From Candidatus Izemoplasma sp. (lineage in GTDB: Bacteria > Bacillota_I > Bacilli_A > Izemoplasmatales > Izemoplasmataceae), in contig SLOP01000005.1 in NCBI GenBank assembly GCA_007132465.1, forward strand, positions 1 through 64,000: a stretch of DNA of 64,000 nt. The letters are read 5' to 3'. The notes beneath the pieces were generated by a model. It saw nothing but the letters and a program-made list of their open reading frames with translations, had not been told where the DNA came from and did no database searches. This document shows positions 34,007 to 42,076 of this stretch, in pieces. The position numbers and the translations under genes were made by a program. How positions within the stretch are numbered: position 1 is the first letter of the stretch; the number at the start of each line of letters is the position of its first letter.

Positions 34007-36613
34007 ATGAAGAAATTATTGCTGATTGACGGCTCGAACGTGATGTTTCGCGCCTATTATGCAACCGCCTATTCAGGCAATTTAATGCAAAATTCGAAGG
34101 GCGAATACACGAATGCCGTCTATGGGCTCGCCAACATGTTGGGTGGCATTGCCAACGAAACGTTTACTCATGCCATCATTGCTTTTGATAAAGGCAAGAA
34201 AACCTTTCGCCACCAAGACTTCGAAGACTACAAAGCCAAACGTAAACCGATGCCTGAAGAATTTAAGAGCCAATTGCCGAAGATTCGCGACATCATCGAT
34301 CGTTTCGGTTTTTTTCAATATGAACGCGAGGACGTTGAAGCCGATGATATTATCGCTTCGCTCGCTACCACGTACTACGACGATTTCGACGACATCGAAA
34401 TCATCTCCAACGACAAGGATTTGTTCCAACTGTTGAACAAGAAAGTATCGATTCGCCTCTCTAAACGCGGCATTCAACCGGAAAAACGTTACCGTGAAGC
34501 GGACTTAAAAGAAGAAATGGGACTCAAACCTCACCAGATTCCCGACCTCAAAGGGCTGATGGGAGACAGTTCCGATAACCTTCCCGGCATTCCCGGGGTG
34601 GGTGAAAAGACCGCGCTCAAGCTTTTGCACGAGTACGGTAGTGTCGAAAAACTGCTTGAACATCAAAACGAACTCAAAGGTAAACTCAAAGAACGCGTTG
34701 AACACAACAGCAAACAAGCGCTCATGTGTAAGCGCTTAGCCACGGTCATCACCGACGCCACGTTTGAATTTTCGCTCGATGACCTTTGTTATCGTGGCAT
34801 CGATAAACAAGCCCTCGCCGCGTTTTACCAAGACATGGAGTTTCATTCGATGATACGCAGGCTTAATGTCGAAACGGAAACCGCCGACACAACCTTAACA
34901 AAAATCACACGAGCAGATGCGGCGCATTTCGATGATGAAAACATCCTTGTTTGTGAACGCTTTGGCGAGAACTACCACCACGCTGAAGGCCTCGCATTTG
35001 CATGGAAAAACACAAAGGGTGCGTATTGGATGCCTTACCAAGAAGCGTTGAATGACGACGTGTTCGTGCGTTTTCTCGCTGATGAAAAAGCCCAAAAGAC
35101 AACCTTTGACATCAAAGCGTTGGACGTTTTGTTGGCACGTGCGGACCGCATCGTGCGTGGTGTCGCGTTTGACGCTTTGCTCGCCGCGTACGTCATCAAT
35201 CCCGCCTACACGACCGAAGACTTCAAAGTGGTGGTCGAACACTTTGGTGTGCACGCCGTGCCTTACCGTGACCTCGTGTATGGCAAGGGAGCGAAACTAG
35301 AAAAACCTGATAACGATACCCTCGTCGACTACATGGCCAGCCAACTCGAAGCCTTGGCAATCGTCCGACCGGTGATGGAGCAGCAGCTTGAAGAACAAGA
35401 CCAGATGACGCTTTACGCCGATGTCGAACTGCCGCTTGCCCGCACCTTGGCGTGCATGGAAAAAACCGGCATTCGCATGGACGTCAAGGCGCTCGATCAG
35501 CTTGAGTCGATGCTCGATGAGAACATTGCCGCCGTGACTGCACGCGTGCATGAGCACGCCGGAGAGTCGTTCAACGTCGGAAGCCCTAAGCAACTCGGCG
35601 ATATTCTTTTTGAGAAGCTGAAATTGCCGGCACATAAGCGCTCAAAAACCGGCTACTCGACCAGCGTTGACGTGCTTGAAAAGCTGCGCGATAAACACCC
35701 GATTATTGAAGATGTCATGCATTACCGACGGTTGACAAAAATGCAATCGACATACGTTCGAGGTTTGCATGAAGCCATCGCCGATGATGGCAAAATTCAC
35801 ACCATCTACAAACAAGCGTTAACGCGCACCGGTCGACTATCCAGCATCGAACCGAACTTGCAAAACATCCCTATCCGCACCGACTTGGGTCGACAAATTC
35901 GCAAGGTCTTCATCCCCGAAGAAGGCGACACGTTGATGGCGGCTGACTACTCACAAATCGAGCTTCGTGTGCTCGCTCACATGGCTGAGGAGAAGCACAT
36001 GATTCACGCCTTTGAACAAGACGAAGACATCCACACAGCCACAGCTCGTGAACTGTTTGACGTCGAACGCGTCACCGCCGATAGGCGACGCATCGCCAAA
36101 GCCGTCAACTTCGGCATCATCTATGGCCAAAGTGCGTGGAGCTTATCCGATGACCTAGGCATTTCTATGAACGAAGCCAAAACTTTTATCGAGCGATACT
36201 ACAGACGTTTCCCGGGCATCGCTAAGTTCATGGACGGCATCATCCACCATGCGGAAAAGCACGGATATGTGACCACGTTGATGAACCGTCGCCGTTACAT
36301 CCCCGAACTTGAAAGTTCAATCTACGCACAACGTGAGTTTGGTAAACGCACCGCGATGAACGCGCCAATTCAGGGCACCGCAGCGGACATCATCAAACGT
36401 GCGATGGTTGAGATAGACCACGCCATGCGAGCGAAGCACATGCGCTCCACCCTGGTTTTACAAATTCATGATGAACTCGTGTTTAACGTGGTACCAGAAG
36501 AAACCAAAGCAATGCGAGCACTCATCCGCGATGTGATGGAAAACGCCTTTAAACTCAAGGCGCCTTTGCGTGTTGATCTCGCCGAAGGGGATAACCTCAA
36601 TGACGCCAAGTGA
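34007..36613 (+). CDS. polA: DNA polymerase I
   Basis: Repair and Okazaki-fragment polymerase of 868 residues. The N-terminal 5' nuclease domain (LLLIDGSNVMFRAYYA; DVEADDIIASLA; PGVGEKTALKLL) is complete. The middle 3'-5' exonuclease domain (about 300-470) lacks the DxE catalytic acids, as in Bacillus PolA, so proofreading is absent. Polymerase motifs A (MAADYSQIELRVLAHMA), B (RRIAKAVNFGIIYG) and C (LQIHDELVF) are intact. GGGAGA precedes the ATG. The end overlaps the next gene by 14 bases. Confidence 0.97.
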   Translation: MKKLLLIDGSNVMFRAYYATAYSGNLMQNSKGEYTNAVYGLANMLGGIANETFTHAIIAFDKGKKTFRHQDFEDYKAKRKPMPEEFKSQLPKIRDIIDRFGFFQYEREDVEADDIIASLATTYYDDFDDIEIISNDKDLFQLLNKKVSIRLSKRGIQPEKRYREADLKEEMGLKPHQIPDLKGLMGDSSDNLPGIPGVGEKTALKLLHEYGSVEKLLEHQNELKGKLKERVEHNSKQALMCKRLATVITDATFEFSLDDLCYRGIDKQALAAFYQDMEFHSMIRRLNVETETADTTLTKITRADAAHFDDENILVCERFGENYHHAEGLAFAWKNTKGAYWMPYQEALNDDVFVRFLADEKAQKTTFDIKALDVLLARADRIVRGVAFDALLAAYVINPAYTTEDFKVVVEHFGVHAVPYRDLVYGKGAKLEKPDNDTLVDYMASQLEALAIVRPVMEQQLEEQDQMTLYADVELPLARTLACMEKTGIRMDVKALDQLESMLDENIAAVTARVHEHAGESFNVGSPKQLGDILFEKLKLPAHKRSKTGYSTSVDVLEKLRDKHPIIEDVMHYRRLTKMQSTYVRGLHEAIADDGKIHTIYKQALTRTGRLSSIEPNLQNIPIRTDLGRQIRKVFIPEEGDTLMAADYSQIELRVLAHMAEEKHMIHAFEQDEDIHTATARELFDVERVTADRRRIAKAVNFGIIYGQSAWSLSDDLGISMNEAKTFIERYYRRFPGIAKFMDGIIHHAEKHGYVTTLMNRRRYIPELESSIYAQREFGKRTAMNAPIQGTAADIIKRAMVEIDHAMRAKHMRSTLVLQIHDELVFNVVPEETKAMRALIRDVMENAFKLKAPLRVDLAEGDNLNDAK

Positions 36614-37502
36614 ACCCAAGACGATGAGCCGTTCCATCGAACGCGTGATGCACAAAAGTTTTGCGGCCAACTTCGGACTCGTGATTCTCAAGGTCGTCGG
36701 CGGGTTTTGGTTTAAGAGCACCGCGCTCATTGCCGATGGTGTGCATTCGCTTTCTGATTTGCTCAGCGACGTGTTTGTGATTGTTGGCATTCGCCATAGC
36801 GCCAAACCAGCTGATAAAGAACACCCGGTCGGCCACGGCAAATTTCAGTACGTCTTGAGCCTCTTCATCGGGGTTTCGATTTTGTTTCTTGCCTACCAAC
36901 TCATCATGCGCGCCGTGGACTTGGTGAATGCCGATCCGGTGGTGCCGAGTCTGTATGGGTTGGTGGTGGTCGGGATGGTCGTGACCACAAAATGGTGGCT
37001 GTCTCGTTACATTTTGAGTCGCGGGAAAACGTACGATTCGTCTGTGCTCACGGCCAGCGGCACTGAATCGTTGACCGATGTCGCCAGCAGCGTCGTGGTG
37101 TTGTTTGGGATTGTGTTGAGCGTTACAGGAGCTCACTTCGACATCGCTTGGCTGCGCTACGGGGACAACGTCGCCGCGTTTCTGATTGCCTTGTTGATTA
37201 TCAAAATTGGTTTTCAGATTATCTACGATGCCATCCAGTACTTAATGGGCAAACAAGCCTCAGAAGCCGTGCTCAATGCGACCCGTGAACGCGCCGAACA
37301 CATCAGCGGTGTTCAGGGCATCGACAAGCTTGAAATGATTACGTACGGTCATTATTATCAGGTTATCATCGACATACGCGTTGATGGCAGGCTGTCGGTG
37401 GCCAAAGGCCACGACATCGCCAGCGCCGTCAAAACTGTGCTTAAAGAAGATAAAAAAATATCGCACGTCACCGTGCACGTCAATCCGGAGGTGGAAAGAT
37501 GA
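36600..37502 (+). CDS. Cation diffusion facilitator family transporter
   Basis: Proton-coupled metal exporter with six helices and a C-terminal cytoplasmic domain, about 300 residues. Helix 2 has His49-x3-Asp53 (VHSLSD) and helix 5 has Glu156-x3-Asp160 (TESLTD); the usual zinc exporters have His-x3-Asp in helix 5, so the metal may not be zinc. HPVGHGKFQY is the conserved loop. The ATG at 36600 follows GAAGGGGA and lies inside the end of polA. It is coupled to the nitroreductase gene by an ATGA overlap. Confidence 0.88.
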   Translation: MTPSEPKTMSRSIERVMHKSFAANFGLVILKVVGGFWFKSTALIADGVHSLSDLLSDVFVIVGIRHSAKPADKEHPVGHGKFQYVLSLFIGVSILFLAYQLIMRAVDLVNADPVVPSLYGLVVVGMVVTTKWWLSRYILSRGKTYDSSVLTASGTESLTDVASSVVVLFGIVLSVTGAHFDIAWLRYGDNVAAFLIALLIIKIGFQIIYDAIQYLMGKQASEAVLNATRERAEHISGVQGIDKLEMITYGHYYQVIIDIRVDGRLSVAKGHDIASAVKTVLKEDKKISHVTVHVNPEVER

Positions 37503-37996
37503 GTTTATTGTTGAAACGGAAAAGCATTCGTCAGTTTAAGTCGAAGCCGGTCGCTGAAGAAGCGATCACAGCGATGCTTCAAAGCGCCATGCAAGCCCCC
37601 TCGGCACGTAACCAACAACCGTGGGAGTTTGTTGTCATCAAACGCCGCGACATACTCGATCAGTTGAGTGAAACAAAAGGCGGAGCCAAACCACTCGCCA
37701 CCGCGCCGTTGGGAATTTTACTGTTGATGCGCGAAGATGTCGGCGCGCCATCCATGCGCCCACAAGACATGGCGGCAGCCACGCAAAACCTGCTCTTAGA
37801 AGCGGCAAACCTCAGCTTAGGTGCAGTCTGGATCGGCGTGTATCCACGCGAGGAAACCATGGACAAGGTTCGGGCCATCATTACCGTGCCCAAACACCTG
37901 CTTCCCTTTGCGATTGTGGCCATCGGTCATCCAGACCAATCGACCAACGTTGAGACGTTACGTTACGACGAAAAGCGCATCCGGGTGATTGAGTAA
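37499..37996 (+). CDS. Nitroreductase family protein
   Basis: FMN-dependent oxidoreductase-like protein of 165 residues. The N-terminal KRKSIRQFKSKPV and SAMQAPSARNQQPWEFVVI are typical of the family's FMN-binding region, and GAVWIGVYP follows. Substrate cannot be named. It overlaps the CDF gene at one end and mutM at the other (TAATG), so it is part of the polA-mutM-coaE transcription unit. Confidence 0.9.
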   Translation: MSLLLKRKSIRQFKSKPVAEEAITAMLQSAMQAPSARNQQPWEFVVIKRRDILDQLSETKGGAKPLATAPLGILLLMREDVGAPSMRPQDMAAATQNLLLEAANLSLGAVWIGVYPREETMDKVRAIITVPKHLLPFAIVAIGHPDQSTNVETLRYDEKRIRVIE

Positions 37997-38817
37997 TGCC
38001 CGAATTGCCCGAGGTTGAAACCGTGCGGCGCACGCTTGCGCCGCACGTCATCGGGCGCACGTTCACCAAGGCGGATGTCAAGCATGTGCCCATGGTCCGG
38101 CCCCACACGCCTAGTGAGTTTTCTAAGGCGCTTGCGGGACAGACCGTGAACACCATCAACCGCCTTGGTAAATATTTGATTTTCGAGCTCGATACCCTTG
38201 CCCTAATCGTGCATCTACGCATGGAGGGCAAGTTCTTTCTCGGGGATAAAAACGCGCCAGTTCGCTCTCACGAACACGTGCGGTATCACTTTAACGATGG
38301 GGGTTCGCTCATCTATGATGACGTTCGCAAGTTCGGCACACACACGCTCAAACCGCTCGCGACTCACCGTGAGACCCCACCGCTTTCAACCCTGGGATTA
38401 GAACCCGGTGACCCAATGCTTGATGTGGATTACCTAATAAGCAAGCTAACCACAACGCGCACGATCAAAAGCGCGTTGCTTGATCAATCAATCATCCTTG
38501 GACTTGGTAACATTTATGTCGACGAAGTCTGCTTTTGTGCTAAAATAAGACCGACAACCCGTGCTCATCGATTGACCAAAACGTCTGTACATAGGCTTAT
38601 TGAATGCGCGACGAGCGTCATCGCTCACGCGGTGGCGTTAGGGGGGTCTTCCATCCGCAGCTACACCGATTCGCTCGGCGTGAGTGGCCGATTTCAAAAC
38701 GAACTCAATGTCCACTTGCGAGAAGGCGAACCCTGTCTTGTGTGTGGTGAAACCATCAAGAAAATCCGTGTCGCCGGCCGTGGCACCTATTATTGTCGGC
38801 GTTGTCAAAAGGCTTGA
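37996..38817 (+). CDS. mutM: Formamidopyrimidine-DNA glycosylase
   Basis: Excises oxidised purines. PELPEVETVRR provides catalytic Pro2 and Glu3; the beta-lobe Lys is in LGKYLIFEL; the helix-two-turn-helix LGLGNIYVDEV and the zinc finger (CLVC...CRRC) are complete. 273 residues, normal. Its position after polA and before coaE is the same as in Bacillus. Confidence 0.97.
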   Translation: MPELPEVETVRRTLAPHVIGRTFTKADVKHVPMVRPHTPSEFSKALAGQTVNTINRLGKYLIFELDTLALIVHLRMEGKFFLGDKNAPVRSHEHVRYHFNDGGSLIYDDVRKFGTHTLKPLATHRETPPLSTLGLEPGDPMLDVDYLISKLTTTRTIKSALLDQSIILGLGNIYVDEVCFCAKIRPTTRAHRLTKTSVHRLIECATSVIAHAVALGGSSIRSYTDSLGVSGRFQNELNVHLREGEPCLVCGETIKKIRVAGRGTYYCRRCQKA

Positions 38818-38831
38818 AAGCGAGGGATTAC

Positions 38832-39443
38832 ATGACTATCCTAATCGGACTCACCGGCGGCATCGCCACCGGCAAATCCACGGTATCAAACATGTTCAAC
38901 GCAGCAAACATCCCCGTCGTCGACGCCGATGCCATCGCCAAAGATGTGGTTGAGAACGATGAAGAGATTTACGATGCGATTGTCGACGCGTTTGGTGAGG
39001 ACGTGCTCGCCACCGACAACACCATCAACCGGAACACACTTGCCAAACGCATCTTCGGCGACGACGCTGCCCGCAAGACGTTGAACGCCATTGTCCACCC
39101 GAAAGTTATCGACCGCATCAACACTGAGGTCGACCATCTGCGCAAACTTAACCATGAGTTCATCGTGGTCGATGCACCGCTGTTGTTTGAGGCCGGTCTG
39201 GACAAATCCGTTGACGTGACAGTGTTTGTCTATGCGCGACAAAAAGATCAGCTTGATCGCATCACTGCGCGCGATGGCATCGACAAGGTGTACGCTTTGA
39301 AGAAAATCAAAGCGCAGTTTCCGTTGTCCAAAAAACGTGAACTCGCCGATTATACCATTGATAACTCCAAAAGCATCCTCGACACCAAACGTGCGTTCAC
39401 ACGCACTCTGGAAGCCATCAAACGAAAGGCGGCCTCGCAGTGA
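38832..39443 (+). CDS. coaE: Dephospho-CoA kinase
   Basis: Last step of CoA synthesis. P-loop GGIATGKST near residue 8, DADAIAKDVV, and VDAPLLFEAGLD are diagnostic. 203 residues. The ATG at 38832 follows GAGGG; the longer frame extends back into mutM. Together with coaX it supports CoA synthesis from imported pantothenate. Its stop overlaps the GTG of dnaB. Confidence 0.95.
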   Translation: MTILIGLTGGIATGKSTVSNMFNAANIPVVDADAIAKDVVENDEEIYDAIVDAFGEDVLATDNTINRNTLAKRIFGDDAARKTLNAIVHPKVIDRINTEVDHLRKLNHEFIVVDAPLLFEAGLDKSVDVTVFVYARQKDQLDRITARDGIDKVYALKKIKAQFPLSKKRELADYTIDNSKSILDTKRAFTRTLEAIKRKAASQ

Positions 39444-40615
39444 ACCCGAAAACCCCGTTTAAGATCGCCGCGTCAAAAAACATCGATCACGACCACGTGA
39501 ACGCCCTGACGTTGCTTTATCTTCCCATCATCGGCGTAGATGCTTACACGTTGTACATGACGCTGACGTCGCTCGTTGAACGCAGTCGACTGCGTTCACC
39601 GTCATACCCCCACGCGCTGTTGCTAGACGTGCTTGACATGGCAAAGCAACGCTTCGACCAAGCGCGAAATAAACTCGAAGCATGCGGCTTGCTTGAAACC
39701 CACGTGGGTGAAGAAGACGCGGTGTATTCGATGTTTTTACCGTTGTCAGCGGACATGTTCATCAAAGATTCACCGTTTGCGCCCTACTTGCTTAAGACCG
39801 TTGGCCAACAACGGTTTGACGAACTGACCGAGTTGTTTCGCGTGCGTCGACCACGCCTGAGTGGTTATGAAAACGTGTCGGCAGACTTTGATGACGTGTT
39901 TACCCCGGCCTATGAACCGATGACGACTCAAGGAACCTACGTCGCGCCGAGGCGAAAAGATCCACGTGTCAACCATGATTTTTCCATTGAAACCGTGCTG
40001 GATGCGTTGCCGAAAACCATTGTCGATGAGACGTTGACGACCACCCGCGTTAAAGAACGCTTGACGGAAATCGCCTACGTGTATGCGCTTGATGTTGAGG
40101 CGATGACCGATGTCATCAAAAGCTCCATCACCGCCCAAGGCAACATCACCTTGGCTGATGTGGTGAACGCGGCCCAGAAACGCTACCAAGCGCAACCAAA
40201 ACACCGTTTTACGAAAAAAACTAGCGGTTACAACCTTGATTACTTCAAGTCCACCCATCCCAAGACGGTGGTTGAAGACCTTACTGGCATGCACGTGCCG
40301 GCAAGCGACCTCAAAGTTATCGATCGGTTGATTACGGAAACGGGCATGACGCTTGAAGTGATTAATGTCTTGATTGCGTATGTGCTTAAAGAACTCGACA
40401 ACCGCTTCCCGGTCTACAACTATTTTGAGAAAGTTGTTGCCGAATGGAAACGCTCGACGATTGAGACCGCCGATGATGCCATCGCGCACATCAAAAAACG
40501 CATCCAACGTAAAAAACAGCCCAGACCGACCACACGTCGCGGAAAAACCTTGCCTAAAGACGTACAGGTTGACTGGTTTGACGACTACTTAAAAGCGCAG
40601 TCGAAGGAGGAATAA
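39440..40615 (+). CDS. dnaB: Replication initiation/membrane attachment protein DnaB (DnaD-like)
   Basis: 391 residues. The N-terminal winged-helix part (about 1-110) and the C-terminal DnaD/DnaB2-type domain (about 285-360, with DLKVIDRLITETGMTLEVINVLIAYV) match Firmicute DnaB, which acts with DnaD and DnaI to load the replicative helicase. The tail is basic (KKRIQRKKQPRP). It starts with GTG and is followed by dnaI one base later, the same order as in Bacillus. It is unrelated to the E. coli helicase of the same name. Confidence 0.88.
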   Translation: MNPKTPFKIAASKNIDHDHVNALTLLYLPIIGVDAYTLYMTLTSLVERSRLRSPSYPHALLLDVLDMAKQRFDQARNKLEACGLLETHVGEEDAVYSMFLPLSADMFIKDSPFAPYLLKTVGQQRFDELTELFRVRRPRLSGYENVSADFDDVFTPAYEPMTTQGTYVAPRRKDPRVNHDFSIETVLDALPKTIVDETLTTTRVKERLTEIAYVYALDVEAMTDVIKSSITAQGNITLADVVNAAQKRYQAQPKHRFTKKTSGYNLDYFKSTHPKTVVEDLTGMHVPASDLKVIDRLITETGMTLEVINVLIAYVLKELDNRFPVYNYFEKVVAEWKRSTIETADDAIAHIKKRIQRKKQPRPTTRRGKTLPKDVQVDWFDDYLKAQSKEE

Positions 40616-40616
40616 C

Positions 40617-41498
40617 ATGAAAAAATATCCATTCAATACATCGCAGGACCTCGTGGATGGCGTCATTGAAACGTTGTTTGAGAACCCTGCGCTCAAACGC
40701 TTTTTCCTCGACCACGACCTGTCGCACGACGACATTGAAAACGACCTCAACCTTTACATGACGTTCGCTCGCGAACAGCCGCTTTGTCTGGATTGCGAAG
40801 GCCTTGATTATTGCCGGCAAGACACCCTAGGCTACCAACCGGATTTGACGTTTGAAGGCGGCCGTGCGCGCCTCGCGTACAAAGCGTGTAATTTTCTTCG
40901 CGATGCCCGCCAAAAAGAACAAGCCCAAAGCCGCCTCAAAGCGCTCTACATGCCGCAGATGATTTTGGCGGCGCGGCTCGACGATTTCCACATGAAAACC
41001 GATGCCCGCCAAGCCCTTTATAAACGTATCATGGCCATTGTCAACCAAGCGAAACTCGGCGAGCCAATCAAAGGACTCTACATCACAGGACCCTACCAAA
41101 TCGGTAAAACGTACGCGCTCGGAGCGCTCGCCAACGCGCTTGCCCAATTGGGGCGAAAGGTGATCATCGCCTATTACCCAGATTTGGTTCGGGAAATTAA
41201 ATCATCGCTTCGAACAGGCGAACTTGAACCCATTGTCCGACAGCTTAAAACCGCGGATGCGTTGTTGCTTGATGACATCGGTGGCGAAGCGCCTTCGGCG
41301 TGGATTCGCGACGAAATCCTCGGCCCGGTCTTGCAGCACCGACTGCTCGATGCCAAACCGACGTTTTTTTCATCCAACTTGCCGATGAAGGAACTGGCCA
41401 ATGCGTTCATCGACACCGACCAACAAGCCGATAAGATTAAGGCCTACCGAATGATTGAGCGAATGAAAGCACTCGCCGATGAAATCATCTTGAAATAA
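40617..41498 (+). CDS. dnaI: Helicase loader DnaI
   Basis: AAA+ ATPase that loads the replicative helicase. Walker A GPYQIGKT near residue 160, Walker B ALLLDDIGGE and sensor 1 FFSSN are clear. The N-terminal domain has CLDCEGLDYC, matching the zinc-binding region of Bacillus DnaI. 293 residues, normal. AGGAGG precedes the ATG. It ends the polA-to-dnaI cluster at a terminator. Confidence 0.93.
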   Translation: MKKYPFNTSQDLVDGVIETLFENPALKRFFLDHDLSHDDIENDLNLYMTFAREQPLCLDCEGLDYCRQDTLGYQPDLTFEGGRARLAYKACNFLRDARQKEQAQSRLKALYMPQMILAARLDDFHMKTDARQALYKRIMAIVNQAKLGEPIKGLYITGPYQIGKTYALGALANALAQLGRKVIIAYYPDLVREIKSSLRTGELEPIVRQLKTADALLLDDIGGEAPSAWIRDEILGPVLQHRLLDAKPTFFSSNLPMKELANAFIDTDQQADKIKAYRMIERMKALADEIILK

Positions 41499-41528
41499 CG
41501 CCGTTTGGTTGACAAACGGCGGGTTTTT
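41499..41528 (+). terminator. Intrinsic terminator after dnaI
   Basis: CGCCGTTTG/CAAACGGCG, 5-base loop, then a T-rich run. Confidence 0.85.
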
Positions 41529-41537
41529 CTTTATCAT
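41509..41537 (+). promoter_or_regulatory. Promoter for the mazG-thrS operon nested in the dnaI terminator
   Basis: TTGACA (41509-41514) spans the loop and 3' arm of the terminator; 17-bp spacer; TATCAT (41532-41537). Confidence 0.65.
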
Positions 41538-41540
41538 TAA

Positions 41541-41742
41541 GTAAAGACATTGAAGAGGACACGATACGCCACCCATAGCGAGGCAGGACGGTGCAAGCTG
41601 CCAACGGCCACATCACTCCCTCAGAGTCGGCCCCGAAAGGATGCCCGCTACCCTGCGTTATGGGACTGAGTGCCGGGAAACCGGAACGAAGGTGGTACCG
41701 CGGACTACGGTTCGTCCTTGCGATTGCGAGGACGTTTTTTAT
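41541..41742 (+). promoter_or_regulatory. T-box leader of the mazG-like/thrS operon
   Basis: AGGTGGTACCGCGG at 41690-41703 and a terminator (41713-41734 plus T6) are unmistakable, and the stem I tip GGACGGTGCAAGC is present. The specifier is less clear: the region CCACATCACTCCC contains ATC (41612-41614) and ACT (41615-41617). Threonine (ACT) is inferred from thrS downstream. Confidence 0.88.
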
Positions 41743-41758
41743 ATGAAGGAGGCAAGGC

Positions 41759-42076
41759 ATGTTAAAAAGACCTTTGAGTGTGCGCGATTTACAAGCGCAT
41801 ATTAAACGCGTCGATTTTCACCCGGACAAAAAACATGAAGTCGTGCTCAAGTTGTTTGAAGAAGTCGGTGAACTGAGCGTGGAGATGCGCTATGAACATA
41901 CGCGCGGCCTCACGAGCGCGCAAAAACAAAAAATCAAGTATGAGCTTTACGATGTGCTGCACTACGTGACCCACATCGCCAACATTTACGACATCGACCT
42001 AGAAGAAGCGATCATTGAAAAAGATCGCATCAACGCAGCGAAATACCAAGACCGAGGAGGACTATTCAATGATTGA
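41759..42076 (+). CDS. MazG-like nucleotide pyrophosphohydrolase
   Basis: A 105-residue all-helical protein with the MazG/dUTPase-type metal motif: E34-E35-x2-E38 (FEEVGEL) and E62-x2-D65 (ELYDVLHY). Such enzymes hydrolyse nucleoside triphosphates to monophosphates and PPi; the substrate here is unknown. It lies between the T-box and thrS, with AAGGAGG before the ATG, and overlaps thrS by 8 bases, so it is under the same tRNA control. Confidence 0.8.
   Translation: MLKRPLSVRDLQAHIKRVDFHPDKKHEVVLKLFEEVGELSVEMRYEHTRGLTSAQKQKIKYELYDVLHYVTHIANIYDIDLEEAIIEKDRINAAKYQDRGGLFND

Noticed and set aside
39770-40507. 245-codon minus-strand open frame opposite dnaB
   Set aside because: Fully inside a well-supported gene; it is a by-product of codon usage, like the long minus frames at 11737-12399, 28215-28961 and 43557-43994.
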